Positions 1 through 6,990 of a stretch of DNA of 7,785 nucleotides are shown in pieces. How positions within the stretch are numbered: position 1 is the first letter of the stretch; each line of letters opens with the position of its first letter. Position numbers and translations under genes: made by a program. This DNA is from a bacterium (GTDB lineage Bacteria > Chloroflexota > Dormibacteria > UBA8260 > Bog-877): the NCBI GenBank assembly GCA_021791455.1, contig JAJYWM010000214.1, positions 1 through 7,785 of the forward strand, read 5' to 3'. Below the pieces are notes generated by a model. That model had not been told where the DNA came from, ran no database searches, and was given only the letters and a program-made list of their open reading frames with translations.

Positions 1-4
1 CCTC

Positions 5-33
5 GGTCGCCAGCCCAACGCGGGCTGGCGACC
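5..33. terminator. Strong 12-bp hairpin upstream of tldD; terminator of the preceding gene or leader structure
   Basis: Bases 5-16 (GGTCGCCAGCCC) and 22-33 (GGGCTGGCGACC) are perfect reverse complements around a 5-nt loop (AACGC). An outer CCTC/GAGG pair (1-4 with 38-41) could lengthen the stem across a bulge. The hairpin ends 54 nt before the chosen tldD start. It is very stable, but no T-run follows it on the + strand, so it is not a textbook intrinsic terminator. High-GC bacteria often use such U-less hairpins at gene ends. Whether it ends an upstream gene or sits in the tldD leader cannot be decided, because the window begins at base 1. Confidence 0.5.
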
Positions 34-71
34 ACTCGAGGGGCGCGGTTGCGCAGTCCGACCGCCATTTG

Positions 72-76
72 GGAGG
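72..76 (+). promoter_or_regulatory. Ribosome binding site favouring the GTG-88 start of tldD
   Basis: GGAGG lies 11 nt before the GTG at 88. A longer reading begins at TTG 49, but nothing similar precedes it, and the first 13 residues it would add show no family similarity. The spacing is slightly long, so the start is likely rather than certain. Confidence 0.5.
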
Positions 77-87
77 AATCATCTACT

Positions 88-1581
88 GTGAATGCAAATG
101 TGCCAGGCGGGCCAAGGTCCTGGGGCTGGCTTGACGATGAGGCAGCGGCGCGCCAGCTTGCGGACGATGCCGTTGCACGAGCGATTGCGGGCGGCGCGAG
201 CTACGCCGACGCCCGGCTGGTCGAGCTGGAAGAGGAGCGCCTCTACTGGAATTTGAAGGGCGATCCTGACCTGCGCCGCGAGCACACGGTGGGCATGGGA
301 GTCAGAGTTTTGCTCAACGGCATGTGGGGCTTTGCCTCGCGGAGCATGGACTCTGACGGATTTCACCTGGAGGCCGCCGCGACCGCCCTGATGATGGCGG
401 CGGCCTCGCCGGCGGGCGAGGCCGCCAAGTGGTCAGCCCTTCCCGGTCGGAGCGGGCGCTTCGAGACCCATATCGCCAAGGACCCCTTCAGCGTGCCAAT
501 GAGGGAAAAGCAAGACTTGCTCGACTCCTTGCTGGAGGTGGCTCGGCGAGAGCAGGAAGTCGTCGCCGCCGTGGCTGGCCTGAACGCCAAGCGCCAGCGT
601 CGGTTCTTCTCGAGCTCGGAAGGCAGCTGGCAGGTGCAAGACCTGATGGAGTGCGGGGGGCTCTACCAGGCCTGGGCCCTTCTTGACGGCGAGCTGCAGC
701 GTCGCTCCTATCCCAACTCCTTTCATGGCAACACCGGAGGTGGGGGTTGGGAGTACGTGACAGGGCTAGATCTCGAGGGAGAGGCGCCCAGGGTTGTCGA
801 TGAGGCTCGAGCCCTGGTCCGCGCCCCCCGATGCCCTGGCGGTAGAGCCGACGTGATCATCGGCCCGGCGATGGTGGCTCTGCAAATTCATGAGTCCTGC
901 GGGCATGCCTTGGAGTTGGATCGCATCTTGGGTGATGAGGCCGGGTTCGCGGGCACCTCCTTCGTTGGCGCGGATGCCCGGGGCCAGTTGCGCTACGGCT
1001 CGCCCGCGGTCACCGTGGTAGCCGATCCCACGGTCGTGGGAGCGCGCGGAGGCTTCGGGTTTGACGACGAAGGGCAACCGGCGCGACGCGAGATCCTGAT
1101 CCAAGACGGAATCGTCCGAAACTTTCTCTCCTCCCGCGAGACCGCGGCGCGTCAGGGGCTGGAGTCGACGGCGGCCATGCGGGCCGACGGCTGGCAGTAC
1201 ATCCCGCTGTGCTTCTCGACCCATGTCGCTCTCCTGCCCGGCTCTGGATCCGTCGAGGAACTGATGGAACGGATGGGTGATGGGTACTACCTGGACATGG
1301 ACCGCAGCTGGAGCATAGACGAGCAGAGGTTGAACTTTCAGTTCGGTACCGAAGTCGCGTACGAGGTCCGCAGGGGAGTTCGCGGACGCCTGCTGCGCAA
1401 CGCGTCCTACGGTGGGATCACGCCAGAGTTCTGGGGCAGCGTCGAGCATGTCGCCGGTGAGGAGGAGTTTCGCGTCTTCGGTTTGCCCTGCGGTAAGGGC
1501 GAGCCGAAGCAATGGGGCTTCGTCTCCCATGGAGCGGCGCCGATTCTGGCCCGAGGGGTGCGAATGGGGGTGGCGGGATGA
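88..1581 (+). CDS. tldD: TldD-type zinc metalloprotease subunit (TldD/PmbA family)
   Basis: This is the catalytic subunit of the TldD/TldE heterodimeric protease. In known systems that complex is cytoplasmic and cleaves unfolded or modified peptides, for example in microcin B17 maturation and CcdA turnover in E. coli. The protein is about 497 aa, slightly longer than E. coli TldD. An N-terminal family segment reads VGMGVRVLLNGMWGFAS (about residues 68-84). The zinc motif HESCGH (HExxxH) is at about 268-273. The C-terminal PCGKG Cys at about 468 matches the third zinc ligand of TldD. All catalytic elements are therefore present and the enzyme should be active. The stop codon overlaps the start of the partner gene (ATGA), implying translational coupling and equal production of the two subunits. 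The start was chosen as GTG 88 because of GGAGG at 72-76; TTG 49 is the alternative. The family call is certain, the physiological substrate is not known. Confidence 0.95.
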   Translation: MNANVPGGPRSWGWLDDEAAARQLADDAVARAIAGGASYADARLVELEEERLYWNLKGDPDLRREHTVGMGVRVLLNGMWGFASRSMDSDGFHLEAAATALMMAAASPAGEAAKWSALPGRSGRFETHIAKDPFSVPMREKQDLLDSLLEVARREQEVVAAVAGLNAKRQRRFFSSSEGSWQVQDLMECGGLYQAWALLDGELQRRSYPNSFHGNTGGGGWEYVTGLDLEGEAPRVVDEARALVRAPRCPGGRADVIIGPAMVALQIHESCGHALELDRILGDEAGFAGTSFVGADARGQLRYGSPAVTVVADPTVVGARGGFGFDDEGQPARREILIQDGIVRNFLSSRETAARQGLESTAAMRADGWQYIPLCFSTHVALLPGSGSVEELMERMGDGYYLDMDRSWSIDEQRLNFQFGTEVAYEVRRGVRGRLLRNASYGGITPEFWGSVEHVAGEEEFRVFGLPCGKGEPKQWGFVSHGAAPILARGVRMGVAG

Positions 1582-2936
1582 GCTCGGCTGGGGCACGCCT
1601 GCGAGGGGAGGACCTCCTGCTGGGCAGCGCCGTGAACGCACTCCGTGATATGCCAAACGGTGGCGCCGTCTTTGTGAGTTCCCGCCAGGGTGAGTACACG
1701 CGCTTTGCCGGCGACCGCATCCACCAGCCTCAGGCCATCGATGAGGTCCAGTTGATGGCGAACGCCTTCGCGGCGGGCGGCCAGGCCAGGGTGGCAACAA
1801 GCCGGCTTGAGGGCGCTAGCTGGGTGGGGGGCAAGGCGGCCGAACTTGCGGGCACCATGCGGAACTCCACCTCTGGACCTCCGCCTCTCGCGCCCCCGGA
1901 ACACAGGGGGCATTTGCTCAATACCTGGCACGAGAGCTCCCGCGCTTTTGACGCCGGGACCAGAGCCTCCCTTGCGGCCAGGGCTCTGGCGGCCGCTTCC
2001 AGAGTCGGAGCCGTCGCCAACGGGATGTTCTCCAGCGTTGTCACCGAACTCGCGGTCGCCAACACCGCCGGGCTACGGCGCTACGTCAGGGCCACCGAGG
2101 TGTCGCTCAGCATCCTGGTCCGAAAGGGCTCAGGGTCGGGATTCCGTGCTGACCTGGGCCGGGATGCGCAGCTTTTTCAGCCCGAAGCGATGATCGAGGA
2201 GGCCTTGCGGGACGCTCTTGCCACGGAGCAGCCTCAGGAGCTGGCAGCAGGTGAATTTGATGTGGTCCTGGGTCCGCTGGCCGTGGGGGATGTGCTGTCC
2301 TTCTTTCACGCGTTGGGGTTCAGCGGCGACGATCTTCTCAATGGCTCGGGGGCTGTCGCCCGCCGCCGTGGGGAGATGGTGGCGGCACCGGCGGTGTCCG
2401 TCGTAGACGATGCCTACGCTGCAAGCGGCCTTCCCATACCCTTTGATTTCGAGGGAGCCGACAAGGCCAGGGTCACGATGATCGACAAGGGCAGGGTTGG
2501 GGACGCCGTCACGGACCTCACCACTGGGCGATCCCTGGGCCTTAGGTCAAGCGGGCACGCTCACATCGGACGCGAGCAAGCTCCGGGGCCAACTCCAGCC
2601 AACATCATCATGGCCCCCGGAACCGAGTCCGAGGCTGAACTGATCGGTGGCGTCGAGCGCGGGATCTACATCTCCCGTTTCCACTACACCCGCATGATCG
2701 ACCCGGAGAGGAGTTCGTTCACCGGAGTGACCCGGGATGCCAGCTTCCGGATCCAGGATGGCAGGATCGGAGAGGCTCTAAGGCAAAGCCGGTTCAGTGA
2801 GGAGATTTTCGGCATTTTATCCCGAGTTGATGGCGTCGGCAACCGGCTCGTGAGCCAACCCTTGATGAATATCTGGAACGGCTCAGCCAGCGCCCCCGCC
2901 ATCCGAGTGAGGGGTTTTCACCTGGGCTTCCGGTGA
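1578..2936 (+). CDS. pmbA: TldE/PmbA-type non-catalytic partner of TldD
   Basis: The protein has 452 aa, close to E. coli PmbA/TldE (about 450 aa). It has the family fold but lacks the HExxxH zinc motif, as expected for the subunit that pairs with TldD and helps form the substrate channel. Recognisable family segments are NTAGLRRYVRATEVSL (about 162-177), EFDVVLGPLAVGDVL (about 227-241), the block around YISRFHYTRMIDPERSSFTG (about 364-383) and the C-terminal APAIRVRGFHLG. The ATG at 1578 overlaps the tldD stop as ATGA; a G-rich stretch just upstream is only a weak ribosome site, so reinitiation after tldD is likely. An in-frame start at 1512 lies inside tldD and was rejected. Nothing looks broken. 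The substrate cannot be inferred, and no peptide precursor or modification gene is visible beside it. Confidence 0.93.
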   Translation: MSSAGARLRGEDLLLGSAVNALRDMPNGGAVFVSSRQGEYTRFAGDRIHQPQAIDEVQLMANAFAAGGQARVATSRLEGASWVGGKAAELAGTMRNSTSGPPPLAPPEHRGHLLNTWHESSRAFDAGTRASLAARALAAASRVGAVANGMFSSVVTELAVANTAGLRRYVRATEVSLSILVRKGSGSGFRADLGRDAQLFQPEAMIEEALRDALATEQPQELAAGEFDVVLGPLAVGDVLSFFHALGFSGDDLLNGSGAVARRRGEMVAAPAVSVVDDAYAASGLPIPFDFEGADKARVTMIDKGRVGDAVTDLTTGRSLGLRSSGHAHIGREQAPGPTPANIIMAPGTESEAELIGGVERGIYISRFHYTRMIDPERSSFTGVTRDASFRIQDGRIGEALRQSRFSEEIFGILSRVDGVGNRLVSQPLMNIWNGSASAPAIRVRGFHLGFR

Positions 2937-2975
2937 CCTGGTTCTCGGGGTGCTTTGGGACACTCTCCCGGTATT

Positions 2976-2980
2976 GGAGG
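2976..2980 (+). promoter_or_regulatory. Ribosome binding site that sets the TTG start of the SDR gene
   Basis: A perfect GGAGG ends 8 nt before TTG 2989. The competing GTG 2950 has only a weak G-rich stretch before it, and GTG 2995 would be 14 nt away. This makes TTG 2989 the best start. Confidence 0.6.
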
Positions 2981-2988
2981 CAGGACGC

Positions 2989-3813
2989 TTGAATGTGAGA
3001 TATGACTTTGACGGAAGGGTGGTGCTGATAACAGGCGCCGCCCGCGGCGTTGGGCGAGCCATGGTCGGCGACTTTCTGGACGCCGGGGCCAAGGTGGTGG
3101 CCGCCGACAGAGACGCCGACGGGCTCGACGAAACTTGTGTTGGGCATGGGCGCTCCGCCACGGCGGTGGTGGGTGACATCAGTGATCCGGCCGACGCCGC
3201 CATGATTGTGAAACGAGCCACCGAGGTGTACGGAAGGCTCGACGTCTGCGTCAACAACGCTGCGGTGGCACCCCATGCCGCGCTCTTGGATGAGAGGGTG
3301 GAGGTTTGGGACACGGTGTACCGGGTGAACTGTCGGGGAACCTTTCTGATGACGCAGGCGGCAGCGAGGCTCATGATTGAGCAGGGCAGAGGTGGGCGGA
3401 TCATCAACTTCTCTTCTGGAGTCAGCAGTCGCGGCTCGGCCGGGGCGGCCGCCTACGCCAGCAGTCGCGCCGCCACCGAGAGTTTCACGAGGGTCGCGGC
3501 GATCGAGCTGGCCCCCTATGACATCTTGGTCAACTGTGTGAGCCCCGGCCTAATCGACACTCAGCCGAAACCTCTGCCACCAGCCATGGCGGAGTCCCTG
3601 GCCAGAAGGATTCCAGGGCTGCCCTTGGCCCGGCCGGGCCGGCCGGATGAGGTCTCGAGCTTGGTGCTCTGGCTGAGTTCTGACGCCGCCAGCTATGTGA
3701 GCGGTGCGCTCTACTGCGTCGATGGGGCCAGTGGGGTGGGAGGGCGTCCATCTGGCCCCATCATCGATGATGACGTTCGCTACGATTGGGTGACTGGACG
3801 CAGTCGTGGTTGA
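2989..3813 (+). CDS. Short-chain dehydrogenase/reductase with an atypical YxxxR active site
   Basis: This is a classical-type SDR oxidoreductase of 274 aa from TTG 2989, probably cytoplasmic and probably NAD(H)-dependent. The cofactor loop TGAARGVG starts at about residue 15. An Asp ends strand beta-2 (VVAADRD), which usually favours NAD over NADP. NNAA lies at about 89-92. The active site shows Asn114 (VNCRG), Ser143 (NFSSG) and Tyr156, but the residue four after Tyr is Arg160 (YASSR) where the family has Lys; its codon is CGC at 3466-3468. After the usual VDGA near the C-terminus there are some 28 extra residues containing DDDVRYDW. The gene follows tldE by 52 nt and precedes the M18 gene by 63 nt. 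SDR substrates cannot be read from sequence and none is assigned. The Lys-to-Arg change may reduce or alter activity. Alternative starts are GTG 2950 and GTG 2995. Confidence 0.92.
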   Translation: MNVRYDFDGRVVLITGAARGVGRAMVGDFLDAGAKVVAADRDADGLDETCVGHGRSATAVVGDISDPADAAMIVKRATEVYGRLDVCVNNAAVAPHAALLDERVEVWDTVYRVNCRGTFLMTQAAARLMIEQGRGGRIINFSSGVSSRGSAGAAAYASSRAATESFTRVAAIELAPYDILVNCVSPGLIDTQPKPLPPAMAESLARRIPGLPLARPGRPDEVSSLVLWLSSDAASYVSGALYCVDGASGVGGRPSGPIIDDDVRYDWVTGRSRG

Positions 3814-3865
3814 ACTCGTTCCGACCGGAGAGATCGCGGAGCTCGTCGGCGCGGGCCCAGATGTG

Positions 3866-3870
3866 GGAGG
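3866..3870 (+). promoter_or_regulatory. Ribosome binding site of the M18 aminopeptidase gene
   Basis: GGAGG ends 6 nt before GTG 3877, ideal spacing, and fixes the start of the aminopeptidase. The resulting N-terminus runs straight into the conserved SFIDASPSPYHA segment of M18 enzymes. Confidence 0.7.
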
Positions 3871-3876
3871 ACGGCG

Positions 3877-5169
3877 GTGAGGGCAACTGAAGCGCGGGGT
3901 CTGCTGAGCTTTATAGACGCCTCCCCCTCCCCGTACCATGCCTGCGCGACGGCGGCCGACATGTTGGGCCGAGCGGGCTTTGGGATGGTCGAGGCCGGTG
4001 AGACCTGGCCGGAGGGTGGCAGCCAGTTCCTCGTCCGAGGCGGGACTCTGATCGCGTGGGCGGTTCCACCCGAGGTTGAGCCGGGGGTCGGCTTTCGGTT
4101 GGTTGGTGCCCATACGGACAGTCCAAACCTGAGGGTCAGACCCAACCCGGAGCGGGAGCAGCAGGGTTATCGACAGCTGGCGATCGACGTCTACGGGGGC
4201 GCGTTGGTGAATTCCTGGCTGGACCGCGACCTGGGGCTGTCGGGCCGGGTGGCCCTGAGGCCCGCAGACGGAACAACAGAACCAGAGGTGCGGCTTCTCA
4301 GGATCGATCGCTCACTACTGCGAGTAGCCCAACTCGCGCCCCATCTCGACCGGCAGGTGCGGACGGAGGGGTTACGGCTCAACCCCCAGACCCAGGTGGT
4401 GCCAATCCTCGGCTTGGCCGGTCAAGACCAGCGCGGATTCAGGGAGCTTCTGGCCGACGAGCTCAAAGTTTCTGCCGCCGACATCTTGAGCTGGGACCTG
4501 ATGTTGCACGACCTCCAGCCCGGGGCGTTCGCTGGTCAGGCCGAGGAGTTTCTCAGCACGACTCGCCTCGACAACCTGGGGTCGAGCTACGCGGTCACCC
4601 GAGCGATGGTCCGCAGCGCGGAGGGGTCCACGGCTCGGCCCCGCATTTCAGTGATCTGCCTCTTCGACCACGAGGAGGTCGGCAGCACCAGCGCCAACGG
4701 GGCTGCCGGGGGGCTGTTGCCGAACGTGCTGGAACGCATCTCCCTTGGTCTAGGTTGGGGCAGGGGCGACTTCCTGCGGGCGATGTCCTCCTCGACCCTG
4801 ATCTCCGCGGACATGGCCCATGCGGTGAATCCCAACTACCAGGAGTACTACGAGCCCGGCCATCTGCTCCATCTCAACGCCGGACCCGCGATCAAGATCA
4901 ACGCCGCTCAACGATATGCCACCGACGCGATCGGCGAGGCGTTGTTCGCCAGCGTGTGCGCCGCAGCTTCGGTACCCGTACAACGCTACCTGGGCCGAGC
5001 CGATGTCCCCTGCGGCAGCACGATTGGCCCCCTGTTGGCGGCCCGCCTGGGCGTCAGCACTGTGGACGTCGGTTTTTCGCAGCTAGCCATGCATTCTGCG
5101 CGAGAACTCTGTGGGGCCGCAGACGTGGGCCACATGGTGAACGCCCTGACCGCTTTTCTGACCCTCTGA
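3877..5169 (+). CDS. apeB: M18 family aminopeptidase (aspartyl aminopeptidase type)
   Basis: This is a di-zinc metallo-aminopeptidase of peptidase family M18. The family removes N-terminal residues, typically preferring Asp and Glu, from peptides in the cytoplasm. The length of 430 aa matches bacterial members such as Pseudomonas ApeB. The N-terminal signature FIDASPSPYHA is at about 12-22. All expected metal and catalytic positions are visible: His79 in GAHTDSP, Asp232 in RLDNLGSSYA, Glu266/Glu267 in DHEEVGS, Asp312 in SADMAHAVNP and His406 in MHSARE. No signal peptide is present. GTG 3877 has a well-placed GGAGG. The gene is downstream of tldD-tldE and the SDR on the same strand with short gaps, which suits a shared peptide-breakdown role (inference). 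It converges with the HAD gene 58 nt downstream. True substrate preference cannot be read from sequence. Confidence 0.95.
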   Translation: MRATEARGLLSFIDASPSPYHACATAADMLGRAGFGMVEAGETWPEGGSQFLVRGGTLIAWAVPPEVEPGVGFRLVGAHTDSPNLRVRPNPEREQQGYRQLAIDVYGGALVNSWLDRDLGLSGRVALRPADGTTEPEVRLLRIDRSLLRVAQLAPHLDRQVRTEGLRLNPQTQVVPILGLAGQDQRGFRELLADELKVSAADILSWDLMLHDLQPGAFAGQAEEFLSTTRLDNLGSSYAVTRAMVRSAEGSTARPRISVICLFDHEEVGSTSANGAAGGLLPNVLERISLGLGWGRGDFLRAMSSSTLISADMAHAVNPNYQEYYEPGHLLHLNAGPAIKINAAQRYATDAIGEALFASVCAAASVPVQRYLGRADVPCGSTIGPLLAARLGVSTVDVGFSQLAMHSARELCGAADVGHMVNALTAFLTL

Positions 5170-5174
5170 GGGCC

Positions 5175-5203
5175 ACGTCCAAGGCGAGCCGGCAGCTGGA
5201 CGT
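5175..5203. terminator. Possible bidirectional terminator hairpin between convergent genes
   Basis: ACGTCCA at 5175-5181 and TGGACGT at 5197-5203 are perfect inverted copies around a 15-nt GC-rich loop. A bulged T would let CC (5173-5174) pair with GG (5205-5206). It lies in the 58-nt gap between the ends of the converging aminopeptidase and HAD genes, the expected place for a shared terminator. There is no T-run on either side and the stem is modest, so the call is weak. Confidence 0.3.
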
Positions 5204-5227
5204 TGGTGACCGGTCGCCCCCGCCCGA

Positions 5228-5944
5228 CTAGCGGGAGTGGGTCCGATTGGATTGATCGTTCGAGACGTCATCCTGGGCCGCCCACCCGAGGACTGCAGGG
5301 GCCGCTTCTGCCAGGGACTCGTAGATGCGGTCGGCAGCCCGCAGTAGAGTTCTCGCCCCATTGGAATTGACGGCGTACACAAACATCCCCGCGGCCCTCG
5401 CCGCCTCAACTCCCGCGGGGGCGTCCTCGACCACCAGGCAGTCCCGCGGCTGCGCCCCCAGGGCCATGGCCGCTAGCAGGTAGCCCTCTGGATGAGGCTT
5501 GCCGGCGGTCACAGCTTCCGCATCGACGACCAGGACTGGGTCTGTAAGTCCCAGATGCGCAAAGCACCGCCGGACCACGGCCTCGGTGTTGGAGGTGACC
5601 AACGCCCAACGTGCTGGCGGCAGGGCTCGGAGGAGCTCGTGAGCTCCCGGCATGGCGCGCACTTGCGCCACCTCCGAAGCCAGGATGCGGACGAGGTGCC
5701 GATGCTCCTCGGAGACGTCCAGGTCCGGAGCGACCGCTCGAATTGTGTCGCTTGGACGCCTCCCCGGCGTTAGTTCTAAGACCCGGTCGGGATCGAGGCC
5801 GCAGGCCAGCGACCACTTGGCCCACGCTCGCTGGTAAGCATCCATCGAATCCAGGAGGACCCCGTCGACGTCGAGAAGGACGGCGCGTCCGCCACGGCGA
5901 CGTGGCGCTGCGGTCGCTACCACCGGTCGCCCGCCGGAAGCCAA
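5228..5944 (-). CDS. HAD-superfamily (subfamily IA) phosphatase, sugar- or glycerol-phosphate phosphatase-like
   Basis: This is a predicted cytoplasmic Mg-dependent phosphohydrolase of up to 238 aa. Motif I is LLDVDGVLLDS, with the nucleophile Asp25 and acid/base Asp27. A cap-domain segment GRRPSDTIRAVAPDLD (about 61-76) resembles GPP/DOG-type sugar- and glycerol-phosphate phosphatases. Motif II is VTSN (about 116-119), motif III Lys149 in AGKPHPEGY, and motif IV VVEDAPAG with Glu173/Asp174. All catalytic residues are intact. Beta-phosphoglucomutase is an alternative because it shares this subfamily, but no residue here argues for it. The start is uncertain: TTG 5944 (weak GGAAG upstream) or GTG 5923 (G-rich stretch 6 nt upstream). 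The C-terminal 14 residues are polar and look like a disordered tail. The gene follows the epimerase by 19 nt, so cotranscription and a sugar-phosphate role are likely (inference). Confidence 0.9.
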   Translation of the reverse strand: MASGGRPVVATAAPRRRGGRAVLLDVDGVLLDSMDAYQRAWAKWSLACGLDPDRVLELTPGRRPSDTIRAVAPDLDVSEEHRHLVRILASEVAQVRAMPGAHELLRALPPARWALVTSNTEAVVRRCFAHLGLTDPVLVVDAEAVTAGKPHPEGYLLAAMALGAQPRDCLVVEDAPAGVEAARAAGMFVYAVNSNGARTLLRAADRIYESLAEAAPAVLGWAAQDDVSNDQSNRTHSR

Positions 5945-5963
5945 GACGGTCGGCTTCCGCCAC

Positions 5964-6878
5964 TCAAATTGGTTGAATCCCCCAGCGGGCAGTGAAGCTG
6001 GCGCCCGGGTCCAGAATGATCAGGCCGGTGCCCGAGCGAAATGCGTCCGGCGGGCATGTCATGGGCTCCACCGCCAGCGCCCGCCGCCTCTTATTCGGGT
6101 CTTGCAACGAGTCCCCGGTAAAGACCTGCAGATACGAGAAGGCCTGCCCCGCCCACAGCCGGACTCCCGGGCTACCTTCGGGCGCGACTAGTGTCACCGC
6201 CGTCTCACCGGTGGCTGAGGTGATCAGGCCCGTGAAGGTCGCGTCCAGATGCAAAGAGCCGATTGGCCGTGGCACCGTGAAGTCGTACTCGCTGCTCTCG
6301 ACCGGGATGCGCTCTCCCGTGGGAATCCCACGACTGTCCGCCAGGAGGTGCAGGGTTGCCGGCAGGTGGAGGAGCAAGTCGTCGACCTGGTGATTCGGCA
6401 CCATCAGATAGGGGTGGAAGCCGAGGCCAAAGGGTAGGGCGGCTTCTCCGCGGTTGTCGGCCTGAACCACGACGATCAGGCCGTCATCTGAAAGCTCGTA
6501 GTGCGCGGTGGCGTGAAGTGAGTGCTCGTAGCCGGGCTGGGCGGGTATGCAAAGAGACAAGGTGACCGTCTCGGCTGTCACCTCGCGCAGGGTCCATGGC
6601 AGCCAACGGGCCAAACCGTGGATGGCGTTGCCAGGGCCGACCTCATTGATCGGCAGCTGCTGTTCCTGGCCCGCAAAAATGTACCTGCCGTCGCGTATGC
6701 GGTTCGGCCAAGGCAGAAGGATCTGGCCGCGTCCGTCCCGGCTCCTCTCTCCCGGAGGAAATCCATCTATCAGGTGCCGCTCGCCAGCCCGGTACTCGCG
6801 CAGGGTCGCGCCGACCTCGGCGATCACGGCCTCCTGATCACCCAGCCTAAGGCAGAATTGACGCCCGCTAGGGGGCAC
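5964..6878 (-). CDS. Aldose 1-epimerase (mutarotase) family protein
   Basis: This enzyme family interconverts alpha and beta anomers of aldoses such as galactose or glucose, or of sugar phosphates in some branches. From GTG 6878 the protein has 304 aa, the usual family length. Visible signatures are PWPNRIRDGRY (about 56-66), NAIHG with His87, GFHPY with His155 (the usual catalytic acid), Asp212 in LDATF and Glu271 in AVEPMTCPPDAF (the usual catalytic base). Activity is therefore expected, but the sugar cannot be named. A longer reading from GTG 7034 would overlap the deacetylase gene and add 52 residues with no family match; TTG 6896 is a second alternative. GTG 6878 is supported by a GGAGG 5 nt upstream. 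The 112-nt gap before it (6879-6990) shows no promoter that I can defend. It precedes the HAD gene by 19 nt. Confidence 0.92.
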   Translation of the reverse strand: MPPSGRQFCLRLGDQEAVIAEVGATLREYRAGERHLIDGFPPGERSRDGRGQILLPWPNRIRDGRYIFAGQEQQLPINEVGPGNAIHGLARWLPWTLREVTAETVTLSLCIPAQPGYEHSLHATAHYELSDDGLIVVVQADNRGEAALPFGLGFHPYLMVPNHQVDDLLLHLPATLHLLADSRGIPTGERIPVESSEYDFTVPRPIGSLHLDATFTGLITSATGETAVTLVAPEGSPGVRLWAGQAFSYLQVFTGDSLQDPNKRRRALAVEPMTCPPDAFRSGTGLIILDPGASFTARWGIQPI

Positions 6879-6883
6879 TTGCT

Positions 6884-6888
6884 CCTCC
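6884..6888 (-). promoter_or_regulatory. Ribosome binding site supporting the GTG-6878 start of the epimerase
   Basis: On the - strand GGAGG (CCTCC on +) ends 5 nt before GTG 6878. No comparable site precedes GTG 7034, and the shorter protein has the family's normal length. Confidence 0.55.
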
Positions 6889-6990
6889 ACAGCCAAACTC
6901 GGACCATTCCATTTTGCCTCGCTCCGAGATTCGGCCGTTGGGTGTCCTAGTGCCCGCGCAGTTCCCGGCTGATTGGGGTGGGCACAAACC

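Noticed and set aside
370..407. 11-bp inverted repeat (370-380 with 397-407) inside tldD.
   Set aside because: It falls in an Ala/Glu-rich stretch (LEAAATALMMAAAS), where GCC/GCG codons create such repeats; no sign of a regulatory role.
766..1800. Long open frame of 344 codons on the - strand across tldD and tldE.
   Set aside because: It is antisense to two clear family members, has low-complexity Arg/Pro/Gly-rich composition and no recognisable domain; typical of GC-rich shadow frames.
3627..3640. Perfect 14-bp palindrome GGCCCGGCCGGGCC inside the SDR gene.
   Set aside because: It encodes a normal LARPGRP segment of the SDR and is composed only of G and C, so it is expected by composition.
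5406..5963. Open frame of 185 codons on the - strand starting with the GTG right after the epimerase stop.
   Set aside because: It overlaps the HAD gene in another frame, and only the HAD frame has the DVDGVLLDS and VVEDAPAG motifs.
6879..6990. Gap between the deacetylase and the epimerase, examined for a promoter or small gene on the - strand.
   Set aside because: No convincing -35/-10 pair or hairpin; a 14-codon ATG frame has no support.
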